DNA of 64,000 nt from Chlamydomonas sphaeroides (taxonomy: Eukaryota; Chlorophyta; Chlorophyceae; Chlamydomonadales; Chlamydomonadaceae). Position numbers and translations under genes: made by a program. The DNA lies in NCBI GenBank assembly GCA_001662425.1, contig BDDC01000097.1, positions 26,352 through 90,351 of the forward strand. Direction: 5' to 3'. The notes below the pieces were generated by a model. The model saw only the letters and a list, made by a program, of their open reading frames with translations. It searched no databases and was not told the DNA's origin. Positions 12,901 to 22,780 of the stretch are shown here, in pieces. Each line of letters opens with the position of its first letter. Position 1 is the first letter of the stretch.

Positions 12901-15900
12901 AGCGCGCCCCGTCCACATCTCCACCAACCTCACGTCGCCCTTCTCGGGCGCGCAGGAGCTCGGGCCCGGCTCGCCGCTGCCCGCCGAGTCGCCGCGGCCG
13001 CCGCCCACGCCCGGCCCTCGCTCGCCGGGCCCCGAGGCGCCGTCCCGCTCCTCGCGCGCGGCGGCCTTCCGGCGGCGGCGCGGGCCGTATCAGCCCGAGT
13101 CGCTGCTGGAGGGCGAGGAGGGACTGCCCTTTGAGCTGCGTCCCATCAAGTGAGAGGCGCTGCGCAGCGCACTGCGTCCGGCTCGGCCCCGCCCGGCCCG
13201 GCCCTCTTGTGTCGTCCGTCGCCCTTCGGCGGAGTGCCGGTATTGCAATGCGACCCACCCCTGCGCCTCTGCCCTCCGCCGCTGCCCCGGCCCTCCAGGT
13301 CCCCGCTGCAGCTGGCTGCCGAGCTGGAGGAGGAGACGGCCTTCTTCCAGCGCCTGCACAACGCGCGCTCCTGGGCGGTGTTCGGGCAGGGCGCGCGGCA
13401 GCACCGCCACCTGCTGCGCCGCCTGGGGCTGCACCCGGGCGAGGACACGTCCATACGGTGAGTACGCGGGTCCGGCAAGCTCCTTGTTCCGATCTTTTAC
13501 AACTTCGCAGCCCGCCGTCCCGCGCCTCATGCGCGGCCTCCAAGCCTGTGTTCCTGGACTTGGTGCCATCCGCACGCGGCGAGCCCACGTTCCGCCCCTG
13601 CTGCCTTGCTGACACCCACCCTGCCGCCCTCCTCCCCGCTGCCGCCCCGCCCTCGCAGCGCCACCGTCGGCGCCGTGGCCGAGACCCTGCAGCTGCAGCG
13701 CCAGCGCGCCGGCGCCGGTCCCGTGGGTCAGCGCTCCCCCGCGCCGCCCGTGCAGGCGCCGCCCACGCTGGCGCCCGACCCTCTCTCGCTGTCGCCCCTG
13801 GCGGAGGCGCCCTTCCTGTTCGTACTGCTGCACCAGTCCATCCACGGCACGGGGCCCGTGGGCGCCGCCGCCGCCGCCGCGGCCGCGGCCAACGGGGCCG
13901 CGGCAGCGGAGGAGATCGACCGCATCCTGGAGGGGCTCACTGGGCGGACGGCGAGGGCGGTGGGCGAGGTCCGCAGCGGCATCCGCCGGGCCAAGGGAGG
14001 CGGAGGCGGAGGTGGCGGAGGGGGAGGAGGAGGAGGGGGCTTGGCAGAGATTGACCGGGGAGGAGGCGGTCCGGACCTGGGGCCGGGCTACGGCCCCGGG
14101 TCGGGCATGCGGTCGGCCTACTTGCGGGCCTTTGTGGGCGGCAAGGCGGACCCGTCCGAGGAGCTGCTGGGTGAGCGGGCCAGCGGCGAGGCGGAGGGCA
14201 GCCCGTGGTATGCACCTCTAGGCACCTCCCGTGTGCTCGGCCGCCGCCTGCTGAGCCGCCGGCCCGGCCGCTGCTAGCTCGCGCTCGTGCCATCGCTGCC
14301 AACACCGCAATCGTGAGCCCAGCCCCGGGCCCCCGCCTCACCACCGCACCACGCCCCGATACCTCGCCAGGCGGCCCCGGCGTGGAGCTGTGGGAGCGGC
14401 TGGTTGGGCGCCTGGCTGCGCGGCTGGCGTACCGGCGGCTTAAGCTGCTGCTGTACTGGCTGCAGCAGGAGCTGGCGTTCAGCGAGGGCTGCGAGGACAG
14501 GATTACCTGGCTCAGCGGCAGGGTGGGTGGGCGGCTAGGCGGGTGGGTTTGGGGTGAGGGAGGCAAGGCCGCAGGCCGCAAGGCAAGAGCACGGCCCCAT
14601 GCTCGACGGGTCCTTGGTCCCCGGCTGCTGGGCAGCGCCTGAAGCCTGACCCTCGACCTCTGACCCGCAGCCGGTGGAGTCGGACCCCGACGCGCCGCCG
14701 CTGCAGCAGTGGACGTTTGAGCGCTGCGCCCGCACGCTGACGGCCCTGGTGGTGCAGCTGGCGGAGCCCACCACCCCGGGCTCGCCCTCCTGCCTGTCTG
14801 GGCGCTACCCCCCGGAGGCGCCGCCGCTGTCGCCCAAGGACGCGGAGGACATGATGTACTGGATCGGGGTGAGCGCAGGGTGCGAGTAGTACGGCATGCT
14901 ACGGCAAGGTAAGGCAAGGCAGCGGTTGGTCGTTCGGTTGCCGTAACCGCCTGTGTGCGTGCCTCCGTACGCCGCCGTACCGCAGTACGAGGTCAAGTCG
15001 TACCCGCTGGACTGGACGGTAGGCATTCTGTTCGAGATGGGCGGCCTGAGCGAAGAGGCGCAGGCGCTCGGCCGCTACAGTGACCAGGACATCGTGCTTC
15101 AGGTCATGCGACAGGTGCGGTGTGAGGAGCCGCGTCGTGTCGTCGTGTGCGTGCTTGCTTAGCTGCGGCTTAAGAAGGTGTAATTGCGCCGACCAAGCCG
15201 GGCACGACGACGGCACCCTCGATAATTGGCTGCGGCGCTTACCTGTCCTGCCCGCGTGCCTGTGTATGTGCGCCGCCCGCAGCTGCCGCAGCCGGTGGTG
15301 CTGCAGCTCGTTCGCCGCATGTTCCTGCGCCTGGCCTGCTACATGATGGGTACGGCAACCATGTACGGCACCGCACGGCAGGGCTCCCTGGCGGCCATGG
15401 TCGCGGCCTTCCGGTACGGCAGCGCGAGCGTGCGTGCCCCTGGCACGGCCCGTGCGATGCGTTCGCGGGCCACGGGACCCATTTGCGGCCACGGCTATCA
15501 GCCGGCAATCCTGACCCTGATCGCTCACTTGTCGCATGGGACGGCCGTGCTGCGTATTTATCGTACAGGTACGGCACCGTGCTGCTGGGGCTGGTTGACA
15601 ACCTGGCGGCCTGCCGGGAGATGCTGCATGACCGCTTCTTCCTGGAGCTCTACTATCTGTTCAGGACGCCGCAGGTGTGCCTGGGGCCCGGTAGCGCAGA
15701 CGAGGTGTCAGCTTGTCGCATCTGTGCGAGGGGCGCTCAACCAGGAACCTGCTGAGAGCCAAAGGCTGCGGCCACCTCGCGATCGCGCCGCGTGCTGCCG
15801 CCACTGCCGCCGCTGCCCGGCCTTGCGCTGTGCAGCCCGGCCGTGCGCCAATACCGTCCCTTTGCCTCCCTCTCCGCCGCCCGCCCGCCTGCAGGTCCAA

Positions 15901-16089
15901 GCCCGGCTGCGTGAGGTGGTGTCGGGCCAGGACCGGCTGCTGGGCGAGTCGTGTCAGCACCTGTTGGAGGCGGTGCTGCAGCGCATCGGCGACACGCTGC
16001 CGGGGCAGGCGGGGGCGGCGGGCGAGGCGGCCATCGGGCACCTGGTCAGCCACGCGGGCTGGCAGCGTATGCCGGGCAGAATCACGTAA
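3936..16089 (+). CDS. Very large C12orf56-like protein with Gln/Pro/Ala-rich middle
   Basis: Twenty exons give about 2,817 residues: 3936-4220, 4366-4944, 5060-7020, 7350-7491, 7773-7893, 8038-8230, 8442-8542, 8728-8849, 9180-9257, 9470-9920, 10172-10467, 10607-13149, 13299-13457, 13659-14170, 14371-14522, 14671-14868, 14986-15114, 15283-15413, 15569-15674, 15895-16089. The start has good context (CCACCATGG). The N-terminus (KKFYYVAITDWSLYLLTKDN) looks PH-like. A middle block (FEKKSNLFFHIQRAWIGAHM) and the helical C-terminus (LVDNLAACREMLHDRFFLEL) resemble the uncharacterised animal C12orf56 family; this is recalled resemblance, not a search. Between them lie long Ala/Gly/Pro and Gln-Trp-Gln repeats, a 15-Gly run and repeated SR-x-x-S-F motifs. 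The in-frame TGA at 13151 is avoided by splicing at 13150. The donor at 15414 is chosen by phase and is the least certain junction. Function unknown. Confidence 0.65.
9399..9446. repeat. 12-bp tandem repeat in an intron
   Basis: Four copies of CTCCTCCCCATC fill the polypyrimidine tract before the exon at 9470 of the C12orf56-like gene. Confidence 0.8.
11405..11572 (+). repeat. 84-bp exact in-frame tandem duplication
   Basis: Two 84-base copies (11405-11488 and 11489-11572) encode a 28-residue unit beginning AWQQHPHPQQPALGSQGGWQ, inside the Gln-rich exon of the C12orf56-like gene. The copies appear identical at the nucleotide level, which points to recent slippage or unequal crossing over. 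The unit keeps the reading frame. Confidence 0.85.
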
Positions 16090-17329
16090 GCGGGCGGGCA
16101 ACCCACAGCCGTGTGCCCATACCTAGCTAGCGTCAGGAGGCATGGGGTTGCTATCGACGACGAGGGTTGACGTCGCAGGAGAGCGGGATGGGAAGGAGGA
16201 GGGATTTGATGAACGCATGGAGGAGATGCAGCTGGCATGCAGGCAGGGTTGGGCATGTGCACGGCGTAGACAGGGTGTGGATGGTGGTAGCTAGTGTTGG
16301 TGAGGGGGCGAAGGTGAGGTGAGGACTGGGGACGCCCGGAAGCGGGGCGGGTGGGGTTCCGATGAGCGAGCCAGCCGGCCGGGTATGCAGGCATATGGCT
16401 TAGACTCGAAGGCTTGGGAACGGGCCGTGGCCGACAGGACTGTATGCAGTTGGTTGGCGTGGTGTGTGTGAGGCTAGGCTGAGAGGGTCAGGGGCCCTGC
16501 GCGCTGCCGCCCTTGCGGTCGGCTGGCATGTTACATCACGCACGTGCGTCAGATGTTAGCCCCGAAGCAAACCCGGCGCGGCCTCAGCCGATACACCGCA
16601 GACGATCCGCTACAGCGCACACCGTCCTAGCTATCACGAGCGCGGGCGTCGCCACAGGGGGCGCGGCTCAACAACCACGTCCCCGCCCGCTACCGCGCTG
16701 TATGTACATGCAACTCGAACCTCAAAATGGTGGCTTACGTGCACCACCCTCCATCCCGGGCATGCAGGCAGCTCCTATCGCCGCAGCCATGTCCCCGCCG
16801 CTGTACCAACATCGCCGCGCCGTTCTAACGACCCACTCCCATGACAACCACTATGTCACCTGCTATCTTCGCTGCCATTGGCAGGAGGCCTCCTAACTAT
16901 TGACCTAGAGCGCCCGCATGCCTCTAGACGACACGCAGCCACCACCGTGACACGCAGCATGGCCGCTATGGCGGCAAGCATCTATCCGTCAGCAGTGCAA
17001 CGCCAATCTATGACATCGTCGTCACCACACCAGCAGCCGGTGCACTCGCGCCAAGCAGGAGGTGCCTGCTGGTGCCAAGTCTATACTGTTGTCGCATGTA
17101 CGCATGCCGTCATCTATGTACGCCGGTACTACAGCTATCACATGAAAAGAGACTATTCCCAATGAGGGATATCAACCTAAGATACGGTACTAATGAAGAG
17201 CACTTCCAAAAGGCAGAGCCCCACTAAACGCGGTTGGCGTAGTACGTCTGCGCGCCGAGGGCATGAGGCGGGGCACCGGAGGTGAGGCGTGGCGTGTGTG
17301 TGCATGGGCAGCAGCCGTGGACCCCTGCC
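16090..17329. other. Convergent 3' UTR region
   Basis: Lies between two convergent genes: the C12orf56-like gene ending at 16089 and the pherophorin ending near 17330 on the minus strand. No long conserved reading frame is visible. I found no plus-strand TGTAA near 16090. On the minus strand a TGTAA occurs at 16531-16535, which would give the pherophorin a 3' UTR of about 800 bases. Confidence 0.5.
16531..16535 (-). terminator. TGTAA poly(A) signal, candidate for the pherophorin gene
   Basis: TTACA on the plus strand reads TGTAA on the minus strand, about 800 bases beyond the pherophorin stop. Confidence 0.45.
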
Positions 17330-20300
17330 CTACATGCCGTACATCGGGCGCGGCTGCCCTGAAGTCCGCAGAGTAGCACGCGCACCCCGGCCCAGCTCTT
17401 GCCGGTCGCTAAGCAGTGGCGGCCGCGGAAAGCCCCTCGCCACCCCTCCCTTGTGTCCTGTCCGTGTCCTCACCGGGCAGCACGCGCCGGTGGAGTCGTG
17501 CAGCGCCGCCCACACATAGCCCCGCGGGTCAGCCTGCGCCAAAGCCGTCGCAGGCAGCCAGTGAGGCAGGGAGCCGTCAAGCAGGGCACATGGCACGACG
17601 GCAGGCAGGCTCTTGTGCGGGAGAACGGCAACGAGTCCGGCCGCACGCAGGGGCTGCGGCACCCACCGACGCAGCCCACATGCCCCAGTCGCGCTCCGCG
17701 GAGAAGCAGATGTGCGGCTCCAGGGTCCGGATCAACGCCTCATCCAGCGCCAGGCCCGATACCATGAACTGGTTGCGGCCCGGTGAGGACCAGTAGGCTG
17801 CGGCGGGGCAGGGCAGCAGGGCGGGTTGGGGCAGGGCAGGGCGGGCGGGTTGGGGCAGGGCAGGGCGNNNNNNNNNNNNNNNNNNNNNNNNNNNNNNNNN
17901 NNNNNNNNNNNNNNNNNNNNNNNNNNNNNNNNNNNNNNNNNNNNNNNNNNNNNNNNNNNNNNNNNNNNNNNNNNNNNNNNNNNNNNNNNNNNNNNNNNNN
18001 NNNNNNNNNNNNNNNNNNNNNNNNNNNNNNNNNNNNNNNNNNNNNNNNNNNNNNNNNNNNNNNNNNNNNNNNNNNNNNNNNNNNNNNNNNNNNNNNNNNN
18101 NNNNNNNNNNNNNNNNNNNNNNNNNNNNNNNNNNNNNNNNNNNNNNNNNNNNNNNNNNNNNNNNNNNNNNNNNNNNNNNNNNNNNNNNNNNNNNNNNNNN
18201 GTTGGGCCAGGGCGGGGTGGCGCCGGGTTGGAGGCGCCCCGAGCAAGGCTGACTGACGCATGGCCGAGTCAGCCAGACGCGCAGGCTCCGGAGAAGCAGC
18301 TCGGCTCGGCCCGAGCCCCAGCAGCGCCGCGCTCGAGGGGCCGGCTCACAGGTGAGGGTCCTGAACACGAAGCCCGCCCCCTGGCGCTGCATGAGCGACA
18401 CGCTCTCCAGCGCGGTGCGGTTGGCGTCGTTGAGGTAAAAGGAGATGCGGTCCAGCACCGCCACCCGGCCGCAGGCGGACTGCGGAGCCGGGGAGTGGCA
18501 TGGCCGAGGTGGGGCGACGAGATTGAGCTAGGGTTGGGCGCAGGTGCTCCACGTCATCCCACACGGATCCAGTGGGCTCCGAGCCGCGCTTGCATCGCAG
18601 CGGCGGCTTGACAAGCACGCCAGCCAGCCCCACTGGGGGCCTCGCACCTGGGGCTCCGCGGGGGTCACCAGCGTGATGCGCAAGCAGGTGAGGTCGCTGC
18701 GCCAGCGCCGTAGCACGGTGGCGTACTGCGCCACACCAAAATGCGTGATCTCGGGCGTGGTGTCGCACCTGCGGGTTGGGGCCGTGGGCGTCGGGTTCGG
18801 GATTGGTGGTGTGCGGGACCCACCTTGACGTCAGCCTTTGGCGCGCCAGGGCACGGCTGCCGAAGCGGCAGCAGGAGCTCTCCTCGCGACTCGCTTGCGC
18901 GCTTAAATGCCGCGCCACGGCTAGCTGTACTGGAGTGGGCTATGAGCCCCCGCGACGCGAGCCTTGGGCCTAGCCCAGGGCCCCACGCACATGCCGCCGG
19001 GGAAGTCCGTCTGTCCGGGCGCATAGCTGATGGTGGGCGGCTCGGGCCCGCAGCCGTCCGCGGCGTTGGCCACTGCCAGGCAGCTGTCGTCGCCGCGGCC
19101 GGTGTCGGGGTTGGCGCTGAAGACGCGCACGCTCGAATGGAAGAGCGACATGGGGCACTGCGGGCCGAGGAGGGGCGCAGGGCGACGAGGTGGGCCCATG
19201 CACACAGAGTGCGCCATGGCCCGAGTAGCGAGGCCCGGAAAGCGCAGCGGGTGCCGCGGGCCAGCTACCAGTACAAGCAAGCAGCTCCCAACAGGCCGAC
19301 GCACCACGCGCGGCGTGATGCCGAACGGCTCCTCCGCGCTGAACGTCACCAGCCGCCCGAAGCGCCACGCGTCCGCCAGCGCCTTGCCCCGCAGCTGCCC
19401 CGTCACCGTGCCGCACACGCTCAGCCGCGTGCGGGTGCAGGTGTAGGAGTCGAAGCCCGTTACGGCGCCGCTGGCGCGCAGCGCGGCGAAGGACGCGACG
19501 CGCGCCTCGCCGGCGTATTGGCAGCACGTGGCGGCGCCGCTGTCGCGGGTCCACGTCCAGGCCTGGGGGGGCAGGGTGGGGTTGCAGGGTACCTGACGAT
19601 GATGGTGACCGCATGCAGAGTGCGACCATCGTAAGCAGCCACAGGTTTTACAAGGCATCACAGACTTGGCAAAGCTGCTCGGCAGCACAACCGTGAGGCC
19701 GCATGCGGCACAGGCTGCCGGACCAGTCCGAGGGCGTGGCCAGGCGCGCGCCTCAGAAAGTCATCAATGCTGGGTGCATTTCCATGTGCGATCATCCAGT
19801 CATTACAGACTCGATACAATTCTATGAGGAAGCCGCACCTCAAGACCGCATGTCGTGTTGCAGGACCAGTCCCAGGGTGTTCCCAGGGGCGTGCCCTCGG
19901 GGCCGCGCGCCTCCCAGATGACGCAAACGGAGCAGGGCGGCAGGCGGCCGGGCGGCAGGCGGGTGGGCGGGGGAGGCGGCGAGCGGAGGGGAGGAGGGGG
20001 AGGCGAGCGCGGCGGCGGCGAGCGGAGGGGAGGAGGGGGAGGCGAGCGCGGCGGAGGAGGAGAGTTGTAGCTGTGCGATGGCGGCGGAGGAGAGCTGTAG
20101 CTGTGTGAGGGCGGCGGAGGAGAGCTGTAGCTGTGCGAGGGCGGAGGAGGAGAGGTGTAGCTGTGCGACGGCGGCGGCGAGCGCGTCGGCGTGGGGCTGC
20201 CCGACGGCGGCGGCGAGCGCGCCGGCGAGGGGCTGCCCGACGGCGGCGGCGGCGGCCCGCGTGACGAGGGGTAGCCCGGCGGCACGAACCCGCTGATGAC

Positions 20301-22066
20301 GGGGCAGCAGTTCTCTGCGTCTGCGCTGCGCAGCGCAATGGTCCACGTCACCTTGCTGCTGTTGCTCTGCGGCGCAGCATGCATAACACGAATGAGCCTT
20401 CCGCTTATGCAGTGTTTGGCTTATGCAGTGTATGGTAACCTGCCGCAGTGAACGGCGGGTGTTGCCGCATGCACGGCAGCGGCACCGCTAAGCGCCACAG
20501 CCCGGCCCGTGGCAACACGACGGCCCCGTCTTGCACGCCGAAAACTTCGCCACAGGTACAGCATACGGCAACCCTGTCTCTATGTCTATGTCCAACCACG
20601 CATTGCCATGGACACCAGCATGCGGCATGTGGCAACCATGTCCATGGCGCACGCATGGTTCGCCCCACACCGTCACGCTCGACGGCCCGCGCTGCTCCCG
20701 GCCCGCAGCAGCCGCACCTGCGGCGGCGCCACCAAGTCGCCCAGCGAGGAGCAGCGGCCGTAGTGGGGCAGCTGCAGGCAGAACATGGCCGACAGCGCCG
20801 CCTCCAGGGCACCGTACTCCAGGTCCAGGCCCGGCACCGACAGCACGGCGCGGCGCAGCGCCTGCGGCGGCGTCACGATGACGGCGCCGTGCGGCAGCCT
20901 GGTGCCATCCAGGGAGGCGCTGATGGGGACGCCCAGGCAGTCGGGGTCTGGCGGGGGGCGGAGGACAGGTAGGGAGCGAGGGGATGAGGGAGTGCAGAGT
21001 GGGGGATTGGGGACGAACGGGCGTGGCGCGGGCTTCCGCGGGCGTGTTTGGGGCGCGGAGGGCTGGTTGGGGGTATTGGGGCGCTAGGGTCCGGCGGGCT
21101 CGGTGGCCGGCCTTCCCCGGACCGGCCCGGAGCTATGGGAGCGCGGACGGGCGCGTAGGGCACAGGCTCACGGCGGCTGGTGCAGCGGCTGGGGCCTGAT
21201 CCGTGTCATGGCCGCCGGGGCCGGCCACCGGGCCGTAGTCGCACCGGCCCCCCTGGCACGCACTGTTAGGGCACTGTGCGTGGGTGCATGCACGACCCCT
21301 CCACTCACTTGCGTCCAGCTGGAAGGAGGCGATGCCGGCCTTGCGGCAGCAGGGCGAGCGGCTGACGCAGGGGCGGGGCGCGATGCGCCAGCAGAACGTT
21401 GAGGGCGCCTGGCACGGGGGCGGTGGGCAGCGGGCCGGCGGTTGGGGGTGCGGCCGCAGGCGGGAGGCCTCCTGGTCTCAGGCGCAACTGGCGGACCGCG
21501 TGTGCGGGGCAGCTGAGGAGGTGGTGCGGTCAGATGTTCGTTCGGGGCCTCGTGTTAGCGTGTTAGGGAGCGGGGCCGCTGGCGGGCGCTGACGCTCCAG
21601 GGGCCCAAGGCCGCTGGCTTGCGCCGCTGGTGCCAAGGATGGACGCACCGCGAAGGTCACGCTGGGCGACACGGTGTAGCGGCTGTCCTCGCTGTTCATG
21701 CGGCAGGCGTAGTCGGGAAAGTCGGGCCGCTGCGCCGCAGCATGGCTGATTCCATAGGCAAGTGCCCTGCGGCCGTCCAGGGCGCGGGGGGTAACGAGGG
21801 CCAGTTCAGGGCAGGAGGTTCAGGGCTGCTGGCTCAGGGGGTGTCGCGAGACGCTGCAAGCAAGCAGCGCTGCACAACAAGACGCCTGCTAGGCGATGGA
21901 CAGTTGTTGAAGGGTGCGCGCATTCCATACAGCGGTGAGGGTTGACTACAACGAGCATTGCAAGCTGGCGACAGCTGGTTGACTGCATCGCTCGCGCATC
22001 AGCCGCACACAAGGCGTACAATGTGATGAGGAGCTTTAGTCGCGCAGGCGCAGGTATGCGTGGCAT
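17330..22066 (-). CDS. Pherophorin-type hydroxyproline-rich cell-wall glycoprotein
   Basis: Minus-strand exons: 22066-21950, 21729-21649, 21408-21309, 20947-20718, 20366-19839, 19562-19305, 19157-18991, 18768-18648, 18479-18350, 17797-17667, 17533 to 17330; about 688 residues. Exon 1 gives a plausible signal peptide (LKLLITLYALCAADARA) but its choice is uncertain. The N-terminal globular domain has the pherophorin (DUF3707) cysteine pattern: PDFPDYACR, YTVSPSVTF, CCRKAGIASFQLDA, ending AENCCPVISGF. A Pro-rich rod follows with SHSYxSPPPP repeats. After the rod comes a Cys-rich module (TCCQYAGEARVASFAALRAS) and a second pherophorin-like domain (VLDRISFYLNDANRTALESV, FMVSGLALDEALIRTLEPHI, ending HDSTGACCP). 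Pherophorins are secreted extracellular-matrix proteins of volvocine algae. The C-terminal tail after residue GACCP is read through here but may be spliced. The intron at 17798-18349 contains an assembly gap. Confidence 0.78.
17807..17867. repeat. 24-bp G-rich tandem repeat at a gap edge
   Basis: A unit of about 24 bases (GGTTGGGGCAGGGCAGGGCG with spacer) repeats up to the N run, and similar sequence resumes at 18201. The unsequenced stretch is probably more of the same array. It is intronic to the pherophorin gene. Confidence 0.75.
17868..18200. other. Assembly gap (333 N)
   Basis: Run of N inside the pherophorin intron. Spliced phase is preserved across it (phase 1 on both sides), so no exon need be hidden, but one cannot be excluded. 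Confidence 0.95.
20064..20210 (-). repeat. Repeats coding SHSYxSPPPP in the pherophorin rod
   Basis: Four near-identical 30-base units on the minus strand encode SHSYTSPPPP, SHSYSSPPPP (twice) and SHSYNSPPPP. An adjacent pair of repeats (about 19978-20055) encodes RSPPPPPLRSPPP. The SPPPP and Tyr pattern is extensin-like. Confidence 0.8.
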
Positions 22067-22780
22067 GGCGAGTTGGCGACGAGCAGGGACGACCAGCGAC
22101 GGCTAAGTAAATCGGTTGCTTAAGGCCGAGCAATCGCAGTTCCACGCGAGGTAACAACACACTGTCAACGTTGAACACTACATGCGTGGGCCACGGTTGG
22201 GCTGCAGCAGCAGCAGGTTACGGCTTTTGAGCGCGAAACCGGCTCTCCCGTATGGCGGTTAGCGGCCCGTCCGTGTGCGGACGACGAAGGACGACAGGCA
22301 CCACAACATGATGCGTAACTTTTGCCCTGAGAAAATTATTCGACGAACTACACAGCCGAATCGTGCACAGGGAGAGCTCAGCCAGAAGTGGTTACACGAC
22401 CGGCTACAGCACCATCCATCACTCCGGCGGCCGCATCCCAGCAGCCTCCTCTTTGTCACTCGTCAGCGCGCAATCCCTTGCGGCACCCGATACCAGCACA
22501 CGTGTACATGTCTCTTCTCGCACACACCGGACAAACCCACCACCAACCCAAACAGAGGCCGTGGGTAACACACATCACGGCCCCACAGGCAACGCACACG
22601 CCTTCGCCGCAGCTGCGCCGGGGCCAGTCCACAAAGCACGCGAGCAAAACTTGCGACCGGCCTACACTCGCATCCCGCCGCGAAGACGCGCTCCATCCAC
22701 CATCAGGCAGAACGGCCGGCGCCGACCAACCGCGTCCGCGATCGCGGCGCCCACGCGCCCGTTAGCAGCATAGCGACCGC
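22067..22780. other. SBPase 3' UTR and pherophorin upstream region
   Basis: No gene seen. The SBPase 3' UTR runs from 22780 down to a minus-strand TGTAA at 22392-22396. The remaining ~300 bases precede the proposed pherophorin start. The two genes are in tandem on the minus strand. Confidence 0.55.
22392..22396 (-). terminator. TGTAA poly(A) signal for SBPase
   Basis: TTACA on the plus strand, 385 bases after the SBPase stop; matches the typical 3' UTR length and signal of chlamydomonad genes. Confidence 0.65.

Noticed and set aside
13151..13153. TGA as the stop codon of the giant gene
   Set aside because: The bases GTGAGAG from 13150 form a strong donor; the next exon at 13299 continues in phase with a plausible helical domain.
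15350..15351. GT donor after the codons YMMG in the C12orf56-like gene
   Set aside because: It gives the wrong phase for the exon at 15569; the donor at 15414 restores FRYGTVLLGL.
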